DNA of 64,000 nucleotides, taken from assembly GCA_037128595.1 (NCBI GenBank), contig JBAXWB010000023.1, positions 1 to 64,000 of the forward strand, given 5' to 3'. This document shows positions 52,985 to 61,427 of this stretch, piece after piece (position 1 is the stretch's first letter; every line of letters starts with the position of its first letter). The position numbers were made by a program, and so were the translations under genes. This DNA comes from a bacterium (GTDB lineage Bacteria; Verrucomicrobiota; Kiritimatiellia; CAIKKV01; CAITUY01). The notes under the pieces are model-generated. The model saw nothing but the letters and a program-made list of their open reading frames with translations, did no database searches and was not told the DNA's origin.

Positions 52985-55957
52985 ATGAAGAAAATCCGAT
53001 ATATTTTCCCGAAGACGACTAATTTCCGGGAGACACGGCCGGGGCTATGCTGGGAGCACATGTATGGCTGGATGGAAGGATACGGGATGCTCTTTGACCC
53101 CGCGGTCTTTTCGCTGACAGGCATTGTCCCGGAATGGGAGAACGGCTGGAATAAGAAAAGCGCGGCCGGTGATTTTGTCATCACTCCCTGCGCGCAAGCG
53201 TCGGAGCTTTTTGAAAACCTGAAAATCCCCGGACTCTATGTCCGTCCTGCAATAATCCCGGGGATACGGACCCATTCGCGCAAATCCGAAAAAGAGAAAC
53301 TGACGACGCCTGCAGGTCAGCTGTTCTATCCTTTCGATCTCCTTTACGACACCTACGCGGGGGAGGATGCAAACTGGATTCTCGGTGAGAATCCGGCGAT
53401 TAAAAAACTTGGAAAATCCATGGCGGTTAGTTTTGAACTCTTTGCCATGTTCGGCTATTTCCGGAATGAGATGCCCGAGGAGATACTCATAAAAGGCGCT
53501 GATATTGTGGCAAGTTTGTTGGAGCAATGTGAGGTTTCTTCTGCAAAGCCCGCGCGTGGCGCGTTTCCTCGCGAGCTTCGCCTCGATTGCCAGGCATACG
53601 GAGTTAACCGTTTGTTACTGCAGTGGTTCCTGGAGATAAAAGGACAGAGCCGTGATGCCGTAAGGATTGCGGATGCATTCTTTCTAAAGGCGATGGCGGC
53701 TATCCAATCCGACAGGGCAAAGGATGCGACCCTTCATTTGCGGCAGGCCTTTGTGCATTTGGCTAAACTGAGAAAAGAATTTTCAAAAATGGATGTTCTT
53801 TTTCTGGAATACCCGCATCTTGGGATTCTCTTTAAGGATAAGGGGTTCTTTGAACTTGAATGGCCGCACTACTCCAGGGAAATGCTCCTTTCGTATTTCG
53901 AGCAGATTGAAAAGCACGGTTACAAGGTCAGCCTCGAGGGTGGCGCCGCCTGCTGGGAAAATCTCGCTACGCGTTATCCGCGCCTGGGAGAAACGGTCGC
54001 GAAGCTCTGGAAAAAGGGAACGATCGAATTGACGAACGGAACCTATTCTCTTCCTTATGCGCTGATGTCATCGCTCGCGCTACAATTCTGGCAGTTCAAA
54101 AAGGGCAATGAAACCTTTGCAAGGGTTTTTGGGAAGACCCCGTCCGTCTATCAGTGCCAGGAAAACTCCCTAACGCCCCAGATGCCGGAACTCCTCAGAC
54201 ATTTCGGGTATCAACGCGCGCTCCACATCACCCAGAACCACGGGGAGGCGCCGGCCGAAAACACGGATTTCATTAATTGGGAAAGTCCGGCCGGACACGG
54301 CATCATATCCATGACCGCACGCCATCCGGCCCTCTCCCGGAAAGGCAATAACTACTTCCTGGATTTGCCCCTGATCCATGACGAATACGGCAGGTGTGAA
54401 AAATCCCTCAACTATGTGAGCTTTCAGGATCTCGGCTATGTCCCCTTCAGGATCCACATGATCAGGGCTCACCAGTATGCGCCCGTTTGGGGCAGTTATG
54501 AGCTCGATCGGGAGCGCTTCAAGTTGGCTCCGGAAAATGCTCCTGTCAAAAGCTATACGGCAGATTCCTACAAGCTATCTGAAAAATTCTTTTATCCGAA
54601 CGAGACGAATTTGAATCCGTTCAGCCATTATGAAAATATCCAGGCATTGTCTGCGCGGTTGCGGCAGTTGCGACTCGCAGGGTGCGCCAGCGGGCAGCGT
54701 GACGAGGCCTATCGGATCCTCGACCAATGTGTTGGCCAGCTTTGTCTTCTGGAGGCGCATGATTGTTCCTATGTCCAGGGACAGCGCCGTGGTGAGTTCC
54801 ATGCCAGTAATAACAATGAAGTCCCTCCTTACTCCCGTGAGACTCTCACCCAGAAACTCGCGGAAATCACTTCGGATGCCGTAGCAGAACTTGATAAGGC
54901 CGATAAATTACTGTTTGCAGGTAAGTCTACGTCAAAGCTTTTCAATGCCGCCGAAGTCCCGCTTGCCTTCGGAAGAATTCGCGCACCGGAATCATATCGT
55001 GGCGCGAATACGGTAAAGCAGGGTGCCGATCTTTACGCCGTTGGCCCTTTCCCTGCATTTTCATCGAGTGACCCCGCGGCAGCTAACAAACGTGCCAGTG
55101 GACCACAAGGGGCATTCGACAACGGTCTTTGGCGGCTCGAAATCGACAAGCAGGGGAAGCTCGTGGTGGGCTTCAAAGGACAGAAAATGACCTGCATCCC
55201 AGTCGACAGGAAGGCCGGGCCCTTTAAGTTGTTGAGCTCGGCGATGAAGCGTACGGGGGGGCTGGTCTTTATGACGCTGCATTATCAGCAGCTGGAGCGG
55301 GAGATCCAGACCGTCATTCTGGATCTGGTTGTCGCGGAGCAGGGGGACTATGCCGAGATCAACCTGAAATACTCGCCGCGTACCGATTTCAATATCTCTT
55401 CAAAGTGGAATGATTTCCTGGCACTTGAAATGCAGGTGGACTCGCCATTGGCCAAGGTCTGGCGATTCAATCCGAACGTGCGGGCACTGACCCTTGAAGA
55501 CCGCACGGTAAGTCCTTATTATATTGCTGCGGAATCTTCAGATGGAGGCGGCTTCAGTCTGATGAACGAAGGCGCCTCGCTTTATGAACTGGATCGGACG
55601 AATGGCGCGATCAGGTGGCTGTTCCATGTGTTTGGTGAATCCGTTTTCAGCAGGCGTATGGGGATTGTGTTTGGTCAGTGCGACGTTTTTCAACTGTCAA
55701 GGGCATGGGCGCAAGGTCTCTTGAATAGCGATCCTGCCTTGATCCCTCTTTTAAGAAAAGCTGACTGGCATGGCATTAGTGTGGAGGACTTTGTCGCGGC
55801 GGACACCTTGCTGATCTCTAATCTTGCTGAAGAAAACACTGAGTTAAAAATTGTTAAAAGAACTTATTCAAGTGCCCTGAATCTGCTCGGGGAAAGTATG
55901 GTTAGCAACTCTCGACTGAAATTAAAACCCATGGAAATGGCGCTAATTCGCGTTTAA
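52985..55957 (+). CDS. GH38/GH57-like protein with long N-terminal extension (990 aa)
   Basis: Cytoplasmic, no signal peptide. Residues 1-265 are a mostly helical extension I do not recognise. Residues 270-500 resemble the (beta/alpha)7 barrel of alpha-mannosidase-type GH38/GH57 enzymes (REMLLSYFEQIEKHGYKVSL; GTIELTNGTYSLPYALMSSL; MPELLRHFGYQRALHIT). The zinc-binding His-x-Asp at the barrel start is not seen, and the usual nucleophile motif (W-x-x-Asp-x-Phe-Gly) reads YQCQENSLTPQ, so the active site is non-standard. A helical linker and a beta-rich C-terminus follow (about 690-990). The start immediately follows the previous stop. Alternatively it could be a polysaccharide deacetylase-like enzyme. 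Confidence 0.65.
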   Translation: MKKIRYIFPKTTNFRETRPGLCWEHMYGWMEGYGMLFDPAVFSLTGIVPEWENGWNKKSAAGDFVITPCAQASELFENLKIPGLYVRPAIIPGIRTHSRKSEKEKLTTPAGQLFYPFDLLYDTYAGEDANWILGENPAIKKLGKSMAVSFELFAMFGYFRNEMPEEILIKGADIVASLLEQCEVSSAKPARGAFPRELRLDCQAYGVNRLLLQWFLEIKGQSRDAVRIADAFFLKAMAAIQSDRAKDATLHLRQAFVHLAKLRKEFSKMDVLFLEYPHLGILFKDKGFFELEWPHYSREMLLSYFEQIEKHGYKVSLEGGAACWENLATRYPRLGETVAKLWKKGTIELTNGTYSLPYALMSSLALQFWQFKKGNETFARVFGKTPSVYQCQENSLTPQMPELLRHFGYQRALHITQNHGEAPAENTDFINWESPAGHGIISMTARHPALSRKGNNYFLDLPLIHDEYGRCEKSLNYVSFQDLGYVPFRIHMIRAHQYAPVWGSYELDRERFKLAPENAPVKSYTADSYKLSEKFFYPNETNLNPFSHYENIQALSARLRQLRLAGCASGQRDEAYRILDQCVGQLCLLEAHDCSYVQGQRRGEFHASNNNEVPPYSRETLTQKLAEITSDAVAELDKADKLLFAGKSTSKLFNAAEVPLAFGRIRAPESYRGANTVKQGADLYAVGPFPAFSSSDPAAANKRASGPQGAFDNGLWRLEIDKQGKLVVGFKGQKMTCIPVDRKAGPFKLLSSAMKRTGGLVFMTLHYQQLEREIQTVILDLVVAEQGDYAEINLKYSPRTDFNISSKWNDFLALEMQVDSPLAKVWRFNPNVRALTLEDRTVSPYYIAAESSDGGGFSLMNEGASLYELDRTNGAIRWLFHVFGESVFSRRMGIVFGQCDVFQLSRAWAQGLLNSDPALIPLLRKADWHGISVEDFVAADTLLISNLAEENTELKIVKRTYSSALNLLGESMVSNSRLKLKPMEMALIRV

Positions 55958-55975
55958 GAGACGAAAGGAATACCT

Positions 55976-58219
55976 ATGACAACCCGTAAATCAACCGTAT
56001 CTAAGGGGCATAAACAAGTCGGTGGTTTTTTCATTTCACCGCATGAAGTCAAAAACCCAAAACAGGCCCGGCCTTATCTTGAGGAAATCGCCCACTGGAA
56101 TTACTCATCAGCGATCATGTTCGTGCGCCACCAGCGAAGTACCGTGTTGAGTCCCGAAGTCCATGATGCGGTCAAAGAGATCGTCGCTTTCGGGCATCAG
56201 TGCAACATCAAGATGATCCTCGACACGGATCATGCCCACTGGGGTGAGAACTTCGTGGAAACCTGTCTTGAGGCAGCCCTCTGGGCGATTTGTCCGGTTG
56301 ATACCATGATTCACGAAGGAAACTTCGAGTTTCGCGTGGACTTTCCCAAAATGAGGGGCCAGATCAATTTTCAGGAAATCTCGGCAGTCTTTGTCACCGG
56401 CCAGGACGGCTATCACTTGGTTCCACCGGCGAAAATTCAGGCCACGCCCATGCATTATCTGGTGCCCCAGGCAGGTCTGGTGATCAAGGGGACGATGGCG
56501 GGCGGCTATACCGGACCTGCGGTATTCTATGTGGCGGTGCAGACCACCGGGCTGGTAGATGTGGCCCATCCCCAATACCTTCAAGCCCAGAAACAATTAC
56601 TGGATTCGTATTCTGACATTCCCCTCGACGGGTTCGGCTGGGATGAGCCGGGCAAAGGCATGGGCAATATGGCCTATTTTAAGGCAGGGAAAGGATTCCT
56701 CGCGCTTTTCAAAAAGCTCAATGGTTATGAACTGCGTCCTAATCTCATCCATTTGAATCATTTAGAGGGAACCAACAAGACCATACAGGTGCGCTGTGAC
56801 TACTACCGGAGTCTGGTGGAGATGAACTATGTGGCTCAGGAAAGTCACAATACCTATGCGAAAAAGATTTTCAAACAGGATCTGATTTTCGGGACCCATC
56901 AAACGTGGAGCGGTATTCCCACTGATCTTGCCGCGGGGGTGCTTGATTATTTCAAACTTGGGAAAGTGTTGACGGGCGCTTGGACCGATGGGGGAACCGA
57001 GGTGGAGAATAAGTATCCGCTCCACAATTTCATGCTCGCAGAGGGACTTAAAAAAGAGTTGGGCATGCGCGACGCCTTCTACAACGACTGGGCGTTCCGA
57101 TACCCCGCCGTGGGGAATATGAAGCACGCCAATCGCCTGAAGATGCTATTCCATGTGAATTGGTTCAGTCATGTGATGTCCAGTTTCAGCGAGGGCCTGA
57201 TCAATTTTACGCAAGAGCCTTCACGCAGTGCGATGATGCAGGATGTTGAAAATCTGGATCGTTTTGATGAAATGGTGGGCGACCAGTTTGTCCCGCACAC
57301 CGACGTGGCACTTTTGTATTCCTGGGAAACCCTGGCCGCAACGCCCAAGTGGTTGACCCGGATGTTTTACACATTCCTTGCCAATACGGCGATCCACCTG
57401 ACGGATGCGGCTCAATATTCCGCCATCATGAGCGGGGAAAGTCTGCTGCGTGCTAAAATCGGCAAGGGTGAGTTTTCTATTGATGGGCTGACGTATCGGG
57501 TGCTACTGCTGCCGTATATCTATGTGCTCCCTGAAAAATACTACAAGCGGGTCATGGATATTGTTCGGGCGAATGTGCCGGTGATTGTCATCGGGCCGCC
57601 TCCAGAGTTCACGGTACAAAAGCAGTCGAGTATTGCGGCAAAGTTTGCGGGAGAAGTTGGCTTCAAGCCTTTTACGCTAGCGGACTATACGGCTGCGCTT
57701 GCAGAGAAGAGGTCTCTGCCTGGGATCAATGAATGGGAGCCCAGTTGGTTTGATGGAACCTATCCGGTGCAGGTCACTTCCGCTCAAAAAGTGTTCGATC
57801 AGGAGGGTTTCCTGTCTTATGTTAAATCACCCGATCGGCCTCTGTATTACATGCCTGCCCCTGATCCTCGAGAGGATTTGACCCGTCTTATCCGCACCCT
57901 GACGTCTTCCGCCGAGCAAGTGTTTGCCGAGGACACGTATTACCGGTTTTTCCGCCATCGAACGGATTCTGCGAAGAAGGTTCTGGTTGCGGTGACCAAA
58001 GGTTACGTTGCGGGATATGCCATGGCTCCCGATCAGTATGGCGGCTCTCATTTGCGGCCGCCGATCAAGCTGCATTCCCTCAATCTGCTCGCGCGTTTCG
58101 AGCAGGGGGATTTGACACTGAAGGGCGGGAGTTGGTGTGCCGTCAAAATCGAGGGCGAGAAGATCGTGGAAGTGCTGGGCGACTGCCCGGATGTCCGCTG
58201 GGTGCGTGGTAATGCATAA
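55976..58219 (+). CDS. TIM-barrel glycosidase-like protein (747 aa)
   Basis: AAAGGA precedes ATG 55976. No signal peptide. N-terminal barrel features (GGFFISPHEVKNPKQARPYL; NIKMILDTDHAHWGENF; IPLDGFGWDEPGKGMG; LTGAWTDGGTEVE), where Asp/Glu of GWDEPG are candidate catalytic residues. Residues 430-600 look like an amidotransferase-like domain (DVALLYSWETLAATPKWLTR; RVMDIVRANVPVIVIGPPPE). This order also occurs in the GH106-like protein at 35619, so the two may be distantly related. I cannot place it in a numbered GH family. The stop overlaps the start of the following transporter gene, so the two are translationally coupled. Confidence 0.62.
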   Translation: MTTRKSTVSKGHKQVGGFFISPHEVKNPKQARPYLEEIAHWNYSSAIMFVRHQRSTVLSPEVHDAVKEIVAFGHQCNIKMILDTDHAHWGENFVETCLEAALWAICPVDTMIHEGNFEFRVDFPKMRGQINFQEISAVFVTGQDGYHLVPPAKIQATPMHYLVPQAGLVIKGTMAGGYTGPAVFYVAVQTTGLVDVAHPQYLQAQKQLLDSYSDIPLDGFGWDEPGKGMGNMAYFKAGKGFLALFKKLNGYELRPNLIHLNHLEGTNKTIQVRCDYYRSLVEMNYVAQESHNTYAKKIFKQDLIFGTHQTWSGIPTDLAAGVLDYFKLGKVLTGAWTDGGTEVENKYPLHNFMLAEGLKKELGMRDAFYNDWAFRYPAVGNMKHANRLKMLFHVNWFSHVMSSFSEGLINFTQEPSRSAMMQDVENLDRFDEMVGDQFVPHTDVALLYSWETLAATPKWLTRMFYTFLANTAIHLTDAAQYSAIMSGESLLRAKIGKGEFSIDGLTYRVLLLPYIYVLPEKYYKRVMDIVRANVPVIVIGPPPEFTVQKQSSIAAKFAGEVGFKPFTLADYTAALAEKRSLPGINEWEPSWFDGTYPVQVTSAQKVFDQEGFLSYVKSPDRPLYYMPAPDPREDLTRLIRTLTSSAEQVFAEDTYYRFFRHRTDSAKKVLVAVTKGYVAGYAMAPDQYGGSHLRPPIKLHSLNLLARFEQGDLTLKGGSWCAVKIEGEKIVEVLGDCPDVRWVRGNA

Positions 58220-59495
58220 TCATCAGGGGGCAACCTTGTCCGAAAATTTGCCAGCGCCGGATCCTGCTTTGGACGCTTATTACGCCGACAAGAAGCTGAT
58301 GTGGCGCAATGTGACGCTGATCGGGATCTGTAACATTGGCTGGGGCGTGGCAGATACGCTGGTGATGCCGTTGGTGCTGATGCGACTGTTGGATCTTGGC
58401 GTGCGGGAGAACATTCAAGGCACCATTGGTTCGATCAATGGGTGGGCCTTGAGTTTTATCGTGATGTATTTCTCATGGAAGAGCGATCACACCGTGACCC
58501 GTTTCGGGCGCCGCAGGCCTTGGTACTTCCTGTCCGCACCATTTATCATCGGCGCGATGGCCTTGTTCCCGGTGTTCAATGAGGCACGCTGGGTGGTGAT
58601 TTTGGTGGGGTTGGTAATTGTTAAAATGATCTTCATGGACATTGTGGCCAGCACCTTTTCCCTGCTGGGCATTGATTGTGTGAGGCGTGATGTGCTGGCG
58701 CGGGCCAATTCAGTTCTTGGTGCCGGCGGTGGCCTGGCTGGCTTTGTCATCATGCAGCTGGCAGGGCGCATTATCGCGGTGTCAGAATGGTTCCCTTTTG
58801 CTGTGGGAGCGTCGATCATGACGTTGACAGCACTCTGCGCCTTGGGAATCCGGGAGCCGCCAATCCAGCATCCGGCTACTGAGCGCTTCAAGCTCTGGTC
58901 CACCTTTAAGGTGGCGGCGCTCGACAAACGGATATTCTGGCTGATGGGTGGCGTGGCCCTGATTAATAGTTATCTGGTTATGAACAACACCTGGATCTGG
59001 TTTTGGTCGAAAGAGACTCTGCAATTGGCCCGTGGGGATATTTACCAGGCCTTGTCATGGGCTGGATTAGTGAGCCTCGTCATTGCCTACCCCATCGGCT
59101 GGATTATCGACCGCTGGGGTGGGTTCCGCGTGGTGTTGCTGTTCTGGGCTGGTCAGGTGGCTTGTTTCCTGTGGGCGATGCAGGTTCATGACAAAACCAG
59201 TTTGATTATTCTTTCGCTGGCGCTGACCGTTATCGGTCCGTTATATGCCGGGGCAGACATCATGGTGTACAAGAGCGCGCCGCGGCAGGATATAGGCTCG
59301 ATCACCTCCACCAATTCCTGCATTCGCAACGCCTATCGTGCCACGCTCGGATTTATATCAGGTTGGGCGATCTACTTCTGCGGCCACAACTATCGGGTCG
59401 GCTTCGTCATGGGTATTGTGATGAGCACTTTGGCGGTGGTGTTTTTCGTTATTTATCGGCGGCTCATGCGTAAACAAATGGATGGAATAAACTAA
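58212..59495 (+). CDS. MFS sugar transporter, GPH-symporter-like (427 aa)
   Basis: Inner-membrane carrier with about 12 hydrophobic segments, resembling glycoside-pentoside-hexuronide:cation symporters: NIGWGVADTLVMPLVLMRLL in helix 1, then the signature-like loop SDHTVTRFGRRRPWYFLSAP after helix 2, and IGWIIDRWGGFRVVLLFWAG in the second half. The start is uncertain: ATG 58212 overlaps the preceding gene by 8 bp, GTG 58206 and TTG 58236 (with CAGGGGG before it) are alternatives. It is unrelated in sequence to the MFS pair at 3673/7463. Within this operon it presumably imports the oligosaccharide or glycoside processed by the surrounding enzymes. Confidence 0.85.
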   Translation: MHNHQGATLSENLPAPDPALDAYYADKKLMWRNVTLIGICNIGWGVADTLVMPLVLMRLLDLGVRENIQGTIGSINGWALSFIVMYFSWKSDHTVTRFGRRRPWYFLSAPFIIGAMALFPVFNEARWVVILVGLVIVKMIFMDIVASTFSLLGIDCVRRDVLARANSVLGAGGGLAGFVIMQLAGRIIAVSEWFPFAVGASIMTLTALCALGIREPPIQHPATERFKLWSTFKVAALDKRIFWLMGGVALINSYLVMNNTWIWFWSKETLQLARGDIYQALSWAGLVSLVIAYPIGWIIDRWGGFRVVLLFWAGQVACFLWAMQVHDKTSLIILSLALTVIGPLYAGADIMVYKSAPRQDIGSITSTNSCIRNAYRATLGFISGWAIYFCGHNYRVGFVMGIVMSTLAVVFFVIYRRLMRKQMDGIN

Positions 59496-59521
59496 AGGAC
59501 TAAAGGAATTAAAGTACTATT

Positions 59522-60685
59522 ATGAAGACAACGCAAATTATGAGGCAGGAGTTCGAGGACAGAATCACAAAGTTTCAGGGGCGGATCAAGGCCGCTGGAC
59601 TGGATGCGGTGCTGGTGCATGGCAATGAGGCTGATTTCGCTAATGTTCGGTATCTTTCAGAATACTGGCCGACCTTTGAGGCGGGCGCTGTGTTTGTCCC
59701 GGCAGTGGGGGAAGCAGTTCTGTTGATTGGGCCTGAAAGTGAAAATTATGCCAAGGGGCGCAGCTCGCTTACGAATATCCTGAAGATGGTCGAATACCGG
59801 GAGTTCGCCGAACCGCAGTATCCTGGCATTCCCGTTGCTACCTACAAGGACGTGGTCAAGTTGGCCATGCCCAAGAGGAAGTTGAAGAAACTCGGGATTG
59901 CGAGTTGGGCCATCACCACGTTGCCGGTGTTCATGTCGCTCCAGAAAGATCTTCCGGGTGTTGAACTCATCAAGGCGGATGATGTCTTTGCCCCGCTGCG
60001 GTACATCAAGAGCAAGACGGAGCTGGCGTTGATGCGCAAGGCGTTTCAGATCAGCGAGTTGGCAGTCGATGCCATCCTGGGCGAGATCAAGCCGGGGATG
60101 ACGGAGAACCAGGTGATCGGCATTGCCCAGCGTGAGATCTACAAGCATGGTGGTGAATACGAGGGCCATGCGCTCTATTGCTTCTGTGGCAAGCGTACCA
60201 ATAACGCCATCTGCCGCCCGAGTTACAATAAGATCGTCAAGAATGAGGTTATCCAGCTCAATATCGGCGCGCGGGTGGGCGGGTATTCGTCGAGCGTGGG
60301 CCTGCCCATTTCCATCGGCGCCCTGCCGGCTCGAAAGAAGCGTCTGGTCGAATTCGGCCTGGAGGCGCATTTCAAGACGATGGAGTTGATGAAGGCGGGG
60401 CGTTCGGCGGCCGATGTGGTACAGGATTACGAGAAATGGGTCCACTCGCGCGGATTTGGCAAATACATGCTCTATGGACCCTGCCACGGCATCGGCATGA
60501 TGGAGGTGGAGCGTCCCTGGATCGAATCTACGTCGACTTTCAAACTTGAAAAGAACATGACCTTCCAGGTGGATACCTTCTTCGCCGACAAGGACTTCGG
60601 GCTACGGTGGGAAAATGGAGTTGCCATCACTAACACCGGGGTTGAAAAACTGTCCGAGCGGTATATGAAGATCGTAGAGGTCTAA
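59522..60685 (+). CDS. M24 peptidase-fold, creatinase-like protein (387 aa)
   Basis: Cytoplasmic 'pita-bread' fold protein of the creatinase/aminopeptidase P family, normal length. The N-terminal creatinase domain spans residues 1-150 (GLDAVLVHGNEADFANVRYL); the catalytic domain follows (KSKTELALMRKAFQISELAV). Of the five metal ligands of aminopeptidases, both Asp are replaced (IQLNIGARVGGYSSSVG has Asn and Ser), one Glu reads Asp (MTFQVDTFF), while His (GPCHGIGM) and the last Glu (RWENGVAI) remain. Metal-free creatinase also lacks these Asp, so a C-N hydrolase acting on a small molecule is more likely than a peptidase. Its stop overlaps the creatininase-like start (TAATG). Confidence 0.85.
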   Translation: MKTTQIMRQEFEDRITKFQGRIKAAGLDAVLVHGNEADFANVRYLSEYWPTFEAGAVFVPAVGEAVLLIGPESENYAKGRSSLTNILKMVEYREFAEPQYPGIPVATYKDVVKLAMPKRKLKKLGIASWAITTLPVFMSLQKDLPGVELIKADDVFAPLRYIKSKTELALMRKAFQISELAVDAILGEIKPGMTENQVIGIAQREIYKHGGEYEGHALYCFCGKRTNNAICRPSYNKIVKNEVIQLNIGARVGGYSSSVGLPISIGALPARKKRLVEFGLEAHFKTMELMKAGRSAADVVQDYEKWVHSRGFGKYMLYGPCHGIGMMEVERPWIESTSTFKLEKNMTFQVDTFFADKDFGLRWENGVAITNTGVEKLSERYMKIVEV

Positions 60686-61425
60686 TGCGCTACGAACTCA
60701 TGTTCCCAGATCAAATCCGGCGGGCCATTGACGAGAAATGGCCGGTGGTCCTGCCGGTTGGTGTGTTGGAATACCATGCCGAACACTGCTGTGTCGGGGT
60801 CGATACAGTGCTGGTGGTGCGGGCTGTGGAGGAACTCGAGAAAGAGATGAAGGTCGTCATTATGCCGGCCTTCTACTACGGTGCCAGCAGTTATGCCGTT
60901 GAAGTTCCCGAGCGCAACGGTTCGGTGCATGTCGGCCCGTCGGCACTGCATCCGTTCGGGAAGGAACTGTTCCGGAGCTTGCTGAGAATAGGATTCAGGA
61001 ACATTCATCTTTTCATTCACCATCAGAGTGAGAACTTTGCGGTCGGTATGCCGACCGACTTGGCGTTCCGGTTGGCGGCCCGGGAAGCCATATTCGAGTT
61101 CCTCGAGAAGGGGCGCGGGGAGAACTGGTGGGGGAATCCCGCCATGGCCAAGTATTACGAGGGGCGGGGGACGGGTGATGATCCCTTCAGTTGGATTCGT
61201 GTTCACCCCTTCATGGATGAAGCCAGCCAGAAGGAATTTCCGATCGATCATGCCGGGAAACAGGAAACATCGCTTATGATGGCCTTCTGTCCGGAAGGGG
61301 TCGATATGTCTAAGCGAACAGATGGACAGTGGTATGCAAAGACAGCTGTTGAAGCGACACCGGCTTACGGCATAAAAGCGAAGGTTCTGATTCTCGATGG
61401 AATGAGAAAAGCCTTAAAAGGTTGA
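60685..61425 (+). CDS. creatininase-family amidohydrolase (246 aa)
   Basis: Cytoplasmic, normal length. The ATG shares one base with the previous stop. Glu29, His31 and Asp40 in LPVGVLEYHAEHCCVGVD match the spacing of metal ligands in creatininase (Glu-x-His, then Asp nine residues on). The second ligand region, normally Asn-Gly-His-x-Glu-Asn/Gly-Asn, reads IHHQSEN (Glu116 kept, the His position Gln, with two His just before). Family members hydrolyse cyclic amides or formamides (creatinine, N-formyl intermediates). Next to a creatinase-like gene it suggests a two-step breakdown of an N-containing ring or amide, possibly from an amino-sugar derivative (inference). The next gene follows after 2 bp. 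Confidence 0.88.
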   Translation: MRYELMFPDQIRRAIDEKWPVVLPVGVLEYHAEHCCVGVDTVLVVRAVEELEKEMKVVIMPAFYYGASSYAVEVPERNGSVHVGPSALHPFGKELFRSLLRIGFRNIHLFIHHQSENFAVGMPTDLAFRLAAREAIFEFLEKGRGENWWGNPAMAKYYEGRGTGDDPFSWIRVHPFMDEASQKEFPIDHAGKQETSLMMAFCPEGVDMSKRTDGQWYAKTAVEATPAYGIKAKVLILDGMRKALKG

Positions 61426-61427
61426 TT

